Part shown: one piece after another, positions 59,001-64,000 of the stretch
Layout: the number at the start of each line of letters is the position of its first letter
Position numbering within the stretch: the first letter of the stretch is position 1
Assembly (NCBI RefSeq): GCF_000764305.2
Contig: NW_025934831.1
Coordinates: forward strand, 1-64,000
DNA length: 64,000 nt
Reading direction: 5' to 3'
From: Hyalella azteca
Taxonomy: Eukaryota > Arthropoda > Malacostraca > Amphipoda > Hyalellidae
Program-made: the position numbers and the translations under genes
Notes under the pieces: model-generated
The model's input: the letters and a program-made list of their open reading frames with translations, nothing else
Told to the model about the DNA's origin: nothing
The model's database searches: none

Positions 59001-60366
59001 GGAAGCACCAAGTCTATAAAAAGATTGAGCACTTAATTAAAACAGAATTAGTTGGCAACTGACAATACCATGTTGTTGTTCTCACCGTAAGCGGACGGCG
59101 GCTTGACGGTAGAAAATGATTACTATGTACATTGTACACAATGTGTACAGTCACGTATCCCTGTAATGACTTTCTTATCTACTAATCGCTCTTAAGATAA
59201 GTCTAAGATAGAATGCGTCATTGCTTATCTCTCACTTTAGTTATCTAATCTGCAACCTCTGGTGCATTGTATATGATATTCAATATAATCAGGGTGGCTT
59301 TTAAATTTTGCCTAAAAGATCAGATTGAAAGTTAAATTCACTGATGTTCCAGTTTTTAATTTGGATATATGTATTTGTTCGATCTAATTTAAATTACATA
59401 GCATTATTCCAAAGAAAATTCGCTAAAAATTAGAAAGTTTACTTCTTGCTTATTAATTCATTAAGATTTTTTGAAAATTAATTAATTTGACCTAGTTACT
59501 TCATTTTGCTGAAGGGAAATTTATTAATTACGGATAAGAGAGCAGCTCCCTGACATTGTCAAGAGAAACAATAATATTGTGTTAGAGTTGGGAATATTTA
59601 ATTGTAGCGGTTGGCAAGTCCGCAAAATTAAGTCAAATTTTAAAGCTGTAACTTCCCACTACAAACTCATATTTTTTCACACAACGTTTGCGTATATCCA
59701 AAGACAGGGGCAACTCAATTCTTGTACTGGATAGCATGTTGTTAGAATACATTTAATCCACTCTGGCAGTAAATGATTCATTAAGTTAGTAATCAGGTAG
59801 CAAGCAACTCACAAGCCTGCGTGTCGTTGATGTAGTAAGTAACATTTGCTTGTACTGGATAGCATGTTATTACATAGAATACAATTATTCCACTCTGGCA
59901 GTAAATGATTCATTAAGTGCAGGGCAGGGTGGCCCAGTGGTTAAAGTTCAGAGTACCAGGATTGGCGCAGAGAGGCGCGGGTTCGATCCCAGCTCTGTGC
60001 GCCAGTTTCTGGTCAGAATCGGCAAGGAGGCCGGGCGGTTAAGCACAGCAGAATTGTAGCAGTGAGTTGCGAGTTCGAGACAGCAAAATGCTGTGAATGT
60101 TCTGCGATGTTAAGAATCGGCGATAGGCCTACGGCCTAACAACGCTGAAACCGCTATTATTATTATTATTTATAAGTTAGTAATCAGGTAGCAAGCAACT
60201 CACATGCCTGCGTGTCGTTGACGTAGTAAGTAACATTGGCTGGCAGCAAGTTGAGTTTTGCATACATGGAGTAGCGGACCGTCTGGTCGAGAGAAACGTT
60301 GTCTCCCACAGTTATGACTGTGAGAGTCGCGAGCAACATTACTCTTCCTAGAACTTTCCTCAACAT
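55826..60366 (-). CDS. PAN/apple-like plus C-type lectin-like secreted protein, copy C (4 exons)
   Basis: Joined exons 60204-60366, 58078-58233, 56840-57013 and 55826-56064 give an open frame of 243 codons; all three introns are phase 1 with GT-AG ends. Residues 1-20 look like a signal peptide (MLRKVLGRVMLLATLTVITV). Residues 55-83 hold five cysteines (C55, C57, C61, C67, C83) around the motif CTVFSY, resembling a PAN/apple fold. Residues about 115-240 form a C-type lectin-like domain: FC139PRGASVAIL, VW174VNA, QWAWADG and the closing VLC238E. Only the first and last canonical CTLD cysteines are present, and no EPN/QPD or WND calcium motif is seen in this domain. By family knowledge such proteins are secreted recognition or adhesion molecules; ligand unknown. 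Exons are far more GC-rich than their surroundings. Introns hold a SINE, a hAT MITE and exon-derived repeats. Model from sequence only, no transcript evidence. Confidence 0.72.
56330..56836. repeat. Exon-3-derived tandem array in intron 3 of copy C
   Basis: About nine ~54-bp units, some alternating as two types. On the minus strand each resembles the end of exon 3 plus its donor: compare exon GACGGCTTGGAGGAGCTCAG with units such as GATGGCTTGAGTGAGCGCAG, each followed by a donor-like GTGAGTTCTG or a variant of it. Confidence 0.75.
56840..57013 (-). CDS. Copy C exon 3: first half of the C-type lectin-like domain
   Basis: 174 nt, acceptor TTTTGCAG|, donor CTCA|GTAAGT. It encodes RTFVYVDV, the first CTLD cysteine in LFCPRGASVAIL, and ends QDGLEEL. 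It has roughly 30 differences from copies A and B over 174 nt, in contrast to the near-identical exon 2. Its 3' edge is copied many times in the following intron (56330-56836). Confidence 0.75.
57100..58077. other. Intron 2 of copy C: no feature recognised
   Basis: 57014-58077 is intron. Apart from a short GGAAAGTCCTGGAAAGTCC run near 57168-57195 I see no repeat family or coding signal. Confidence 0.5.
58078..58233 (-). CDS. Copy C exon 2: cysteine-rich PAN/apple-like segment
   Basis: 156 nt between acceptor ATGGCAG| and donor AAAC|GTGAGT, phase 1 at both ends. It encodes CKLKCWWDASCTVFSY and ends LAYTFLK. It differs from copy B by one base and from copy A by about two adjacent bases, although the flanking introns of C do not align with those of A and B. 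Confidence 0.75.
58255..58330 (-). pseudogene. Duplicate of the exon 2 5' edge with its acceptor (copy C)
   Basis: About 77 bp immediately upstream (minus sense) of exon 2 repeats its first ~37 bases, including GCACGTGCAAG, plus the acceptor ATGGCAG and the intron before it. It has no donor of its own, so it offers an alternative acceptor rather than a whole exon. Confidence 0.65.
58597..58917. mobile_element. hAT-like MITE in intron 1 of copy C
   Basis: 321 bp, inverted ends CAGTGGTTCCCAAA and TTTGGGAACCACTG, perfect 8-bp flanks CTTTAAAG (58589-58596, 58918-58925). The ends have the form found in Zaphod/Tip100-type hAT elements. No transposase inside. Confidence 0.85.
59724..59850 (-). pseudogene. 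Duplicate of the exon 1 3' edge with its donor (copy C)
   Basis: A ~127-bp unit repeats the last ~52 bases of exon 1 (coding NVTYYINDTQA) with a working-looking donor GCTT|GTGAGT and intron sequence behind it. The second unit carries exon 1 itself and is split by the SINE at 59919-60172. Confidence 0.65.
59919..60172 (+). mobile_element. tRNA-derived SINE in intron 1 of copy C
   Basis: About 254 bp. Pol III A box TGGCCCAGTGG and B box GGTTCGATCCC sit ~45 bp apart in a tRNA-like head. A body and an ATT-repeat tail follow. TAAGT flanks both sides (59914-59918, 60173-60177); the unoccupied sister site is at about 59779-59795. Confidence 0.85.
60204..60366 (-). CDS. Copy C exon 1: signal peptide and N-terminus
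   Basis: ATG at 60366. It encodes a basic-hydrophobic leader, then a stretch with the pattern YSMYxKLNLLPANVTYYVNDTQA that is shared with copy B exon 1. It ends one base into a cysteine codon before a strong donor (GCAT|GTGAGT). Reading past the donor meets a stop within about six codons. N-glycosylation sequons NVS, NVT and NDT are visible. Confidence 0.72.
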
Positions 60367-60387
60367 TTCAACTCTAAAGAGAACTTA

Positions 60388-60599
60388 CACTGTTAGAAAA
60401 AACGTTGAAAAAACGGTCCCACTGGCGTTCAAGTGGCCGGTCGCCCCGTGAAAATAAACTGTTTCGCCGTTTTTATCAGATGTTTTAGTGATTTCTAGTG
60501 TTAAATTACAATAAAAACGGCCACACGGTGTTTCTTTTCACGTGCCGACCGGCCACTGAAACACCGGTAATACCGTTAACTGTAATTTTTCTAACAGTG
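60388..60599. mobile_element. Mariner-like MITE 22 bp upstream of copy C
   Basis: 212 bp, inverted ends CACTGTTAGAAAAA and TTTTTCTAACAGTG, TA on both sides. Further internal inverted repeat around GTGGCCGGTCG. TA target and short ends suggest Tc1/mariner. Confidence 0.72.
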
Positions 60600-60999
60600 T
60601 AGTTAGATCATGAAATAATATCATAGACTTTGTTTGGGCGGTTTAACAGATAATTTTGAATATTTGTTGTAAATTTATTGTTTACAACGTGATGAAGTTT
60701 TCTTTTGGTGCTGAAATAAACAATAAGATTTGATTACCAAACAAGATTTAATTAACCGTGCTTAATTATCCTAATTAAGTGCGATTGTTAAATTCTAGTT
60801 TAACAAAATTAACAAGGAGTAGAAAATTACTTTAAAATTTTATCTTTAACAATTATCTGGAAGAAGTTCTCTCCTAAGAACTATGAACTTTACTGATTTT
60901 ATGATTACTTAAAACACATGAAGTTTTTAAGCAAATATCGACTTGATAAAGATTAGATGAATTGTAATTAATCAAACTCAATGAAAGTATAAAGTATGT

Positions 61000-61990
61000 C
61001 TACATTATCAATCAGTATAAAGTATGCCTACATTATCAGTATAATGCATTACTAGATTATCGGTAATAGGTATTCTTAGATTATCGGTCTAAATTATTTT
61101 CATTTTATCAAGTATTTCTAGATTATCGGTATAAAGTATTGTACATTATTAGTATAAAAATTTTCAGGATTATCGGCATTAAGTATTTATAGATTATCGG
61201 TATAAAGTATTTTTAGACTATCGGTATAAAGAATTTTACATTATTAGTATAATGTATTTCTAGGTTATCGGCAAAGTTTTTCTAGATTATAGTTGTAAAG
61301 TACTCCTAGATTGTCGATATAAATAATTTTTATATAGTCGGTATAAAGTATTTCTGAATTATCGGTGTAAAGTATTTCTAGATTACCGGTATAAGGTATT
61401 TCCAGATTTTTGGTATAGAGTGTTCCTAGATAATCGGTCTAAAGTATTTCTAGATTATTGGTATTAAATATTTCTAGATTATCGGAATTAATTATTTCTA
61501 GATCATCGGTGTACATTATTTCTAAATTATCGGTATGAAATATTTCTAGATTGTTGGCTTCAGGTATTTCTAGATGATCGATATAAAGTATTTCTAGATT
61601 GTCGGTATAGAGTATTTCAAGATTGTAGGTATAAAGTATTTCTAGATTGTCGGTGTAAAGTGTTTCTAGATTATCGGCACTAAGTATTTCTAGATGATCG
61701 ATATAAAGTATTTCTAGATTGTCGGTACAAAGTATTTCTAGATGATCGATATAGAGTATTTCTAGATTGTAGGTATAAAGTATTTCTAGATTGTAGGTAT
61801 AAAGTATTTCTAGATTGTCGGTGTAAAGAATTTCTAGATTATCGGCATTAAGTATTTTTAGATGATCGATATAATGTATTTCCAAATTGTAGATATAAAG
61901 TATTTTAAATAGTTGGTATAGAGTATTTCTAGATAGTCAGTATAAAGTATTTATAAATAGTCGGCATAAAGTATTTGTAGATTGTTGGTA
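61000..61990. repeat. 24-bp AT-rich satellite
   Basis: About 40 diverged units of AGTATTTCTAGATTATCGGT. The same family returns at 63430-64000. 60600-60999 has nothing recognised. Confidence 0.9.
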
Positions 61991-62004
61991 TAAATTATTT
62001 TTAG

Positions 62005-62345
62005 AACTTATTTTCAACTTAACATTAACTTAACATTAACTTAACATCAACTTAACATCAAGTTAACATTAACTTAACTTCAACATAACATTAACTTAAC
62101 GATAACTTAACATTAACTTAACCTCAACTTAATCTCAACTTAACATCAAGTTAGCGTTAACTTAATTTCAACTTAACATTAACTTAACGTTAACTTAACA
62201 TTAACTTAACATCAAGTTAACATTAACTCAACGTCGACATAACATTAACTCAACATCAACTAAACATCAAATAACATCAACTTAACATCAACTTAACATC
62301 AACTTAACATCAACTTAACATCAACTTAACATTAATCCAACATTA
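62005..62345. repeat. 12-bp satellite CTTAACATCAA
   Basis: About 28 short units alternating ACATTAA and ACATCAA forms. Confidence 0.88.
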
Positions 62346-62544
62346 ACGCTAGCCATTAGAGCCTACCAAGCACACATCACGAAGCCTACTCGCTGACTGA
62401 AGCTCCTCGGTTCACAGAAGCCAAAACTTTGATTTGGTCGATAAGGGCGAACTATTTCGTAACAGCGAATCAGTGAAGCTTTAAGAAACAAAGAAGAAAA
62501 TGTTCGTAAAGTTGTGTGCCGCTGGTATAGTTCTTTTGATGCGT

Positions 62545-63110
62545 TATAAAGACTTTATCTTGATGTCGTTGATGGTGCCTTGATGGGTAATGCCGTTATC
62601 TTGATGTCGTTGATGTTGCCTTGATGTGTAATGCCGTTATCTTGATGTCATTGATGGTGTCTTGATGGGTAATGCCGTTATCTTCATGTCATTGATGGTG
62701 CCTTGATGGGTAATTCCGTTATCTTGATGTCATTGATGGTGCCTTGATGGGTAATGCCTTTATCTTGATGTCATTTATGGTGCCTTGATGGGTAATTCCG
62801 GTATCTTGATGTCATTGATAGTGTCTTGATGGGTAATGCCGTTATCTTGATGTCATTGATGGTACCTTGATGGGTAATTCCATATTCTTGGATTGTGTAA
62901 CGATATCTTGATGCGTTAAGCCATTATCTTGATGTCATTGATGGTGCCTTGATGGGTAAAGCCGTTATTTTGATGTATTTAATGATATCTTTGTACGTAA
63001 TGCAGTTATCTTCATGTCATTGATGGTGCCTTGATGGGTAATGCCATAATCTTTGATTGTTTAATGATATCTCGATGCGTTAAGCCATTATCTTGATGTC
63101 GTTGATGGCA
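62545..63110. repeat. ~41-bp tandem repeat
   Basis: About 13 units with TTATCTTGATGTCATTGATG and CCTTGATGGGTAATGCC. Confidence 0.88.
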
Positions 63111-63155
63111 TTCCACAAGAAAAAGGCAGGTTCATAATGAAAGCCAAGTCAGCAG

Positions 63156-63299
63156 GGCATATACTTTCAAAAAAAGTTAAGAGATCGTAAGTTCATCAGC
63201 CAATCATTGACGGCCTTTCAAGCGAAATCCATCAATCATAGACAAGAAAATAGAGCGTAAGTACTTACGTTCACTTAGCCAGTTTTGAAAGTAAGGCCC
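63156..63299 (+). mobile_element. ~144-bp MITE, copy 10
   Basis: Full length, CAG on both sides; termini slightly changed (GGCATATAC). Confidence 0.78.
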
Positions 63300-63429
63300 C
63301 AGAAGCCATTACTGTTGCACCAAAAATTCGTCGGCAAATTACAGCTCAGTGAGCTCGGTGAGCAGAGCCTAAAGTGCTTCTGTTATGCACATATGCACAG
63401 AAAAGATGATATTGATCATGTATGGCCGC

Positions 63430-64000
63430 AAAGTTGTATTTCTGGACTGTCGGTAAAGTATTTCTATATTATCGGTGTAAAGTATTTCTAGATTGTCGAT
63501 ATAAAGTATTTCTAGATTGTCGATATAAAGTATTTCTAGATTGACGATATAAAGCATATCTGTATTATCGTTGAAAAGTATTTCTAGATGGTCGATATAA
63601 AGTTTTTCTATATTGTCGGTATCAAGTATTTCTAGGTTATCGGAATAAAGTATTTATGGATTATCGGCATCAAGTATTTATGGATTATCTGTATAAAATA
63701 TTTCTAGACTGTCGGTTTAAAATATTTCTAAATTATCGATGTAAAGTATTGCGACTAGTCGGTATGAAGTATTTCTAGATTTTCGGTACAAAGTATTACT
63801 AGATTATCGGTATAAAGTATTCTAGATTGTCGATATAAAGTATTTCTAGATTGTCGACATAAAGTATTTCTAAATTATCGGTAGCAAGTATTTCTAGGTT
63901 ATCGAGATAAAGTATTCCTAGATTGTCGATATAAAGCATATCTTTATTGCTGCTATAAAATATTTCTAGATTATCGATATAAATATTGCTAGATAGTCGG
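63430..64000. repeat. 24-bp AT-rich satellite, second block
   Basis: Same units as 61000-61990, running off the window end. Confidence 0.88.

Noticed and set aside
59925..60000. tRNA gene
   Set aside because: A and B boxes are present but no cloverleaf; the body and ATT tail and a second copy at 25657 show a SINE.
61439..61885. 148-codon frame of NLEILYTD repeats
   Set aside because: 24-bp AT-rich satellite translation.

Overview
The window looks like nuclear DNA of an invertebrate animal. It is AT-rich, its genes are split by introns, it is packed with unrelated minisatellites, and it carries many kinds of transposable element. An arthropod, perhaps a crustacean, is my guess from the style of the LINE proteins, but nothing here proves it. 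I see no bacterial, viral or organellar gene, and no CRISPR array.

The only host genes I can support lie on the minus strand between 28.5 and 60.4 kb. They form a tandem cluster of three copies (A, B, C) of a small secreted protein with a signal peptide, a cysteine-rich PAN/apple-like segment and a C-type lectin-like domain (CTLD). Each full copy has four coding exons. Every intron is phase 1, and the exon lengths match between copies. Copy C (60366 to 55826) and copy B (45955 to 36405) have open, in-frame exons 1-4 (243 and 237 codons). Copy A (30446 to 28565) has exons 2-4 but no exon 1.

1-28.5 kb: no gene seen. There are about 20 distinct tandem arrays, a piggyBac-like MITE (10344-10937), a hAT-like MITE (23580-23861), three copies of a ~144-bp MITE family, a tRNA-derived SINE (25657-25906), and a decayed LINE (about 26990-28262). 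Two Nextera mate-pair junction adapters (1083-1118, 7093-7129) and three single Ns mark assembly artefacts.

28.5-45.9 kb: copies A and B with their duplicated introns. Intron 1 holds satellite-like arrays into which a CR1-like LINE inserted before the duplication. The LINE in A later received a 737-bp solo LTR and deletions; the one in B has different deletions. Between the copies lies a 954-bp PIF/Harbinger element with remnants of both of its proteins.

46-55.8 kb: more arrays, a duplicated ~620-bp block, MITEs, and a second copy (52.4-54.2 kb) of the 3' flank of copy B. A jockey-type LINE interrupts the minisatellite behind exon 4 of copy C.

55.8-60.6 kb: copy C, with a hAT MITE and a SINE in intron 1 and a mariner-like MITE 22 bp before its start codon. 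61-64 kb: AT-rich arrays.

The most unusual pattern is that short tandem duplications in the lectin gene repeatedly begin at exon edges. They copy the last (or first) exon bases together with the splice site or stop codon. In addition, several insertions (SINE, MITE, solo LTR, Harbinger, LINE) can be checked against an uninterrupted paralogous site inside this same window.
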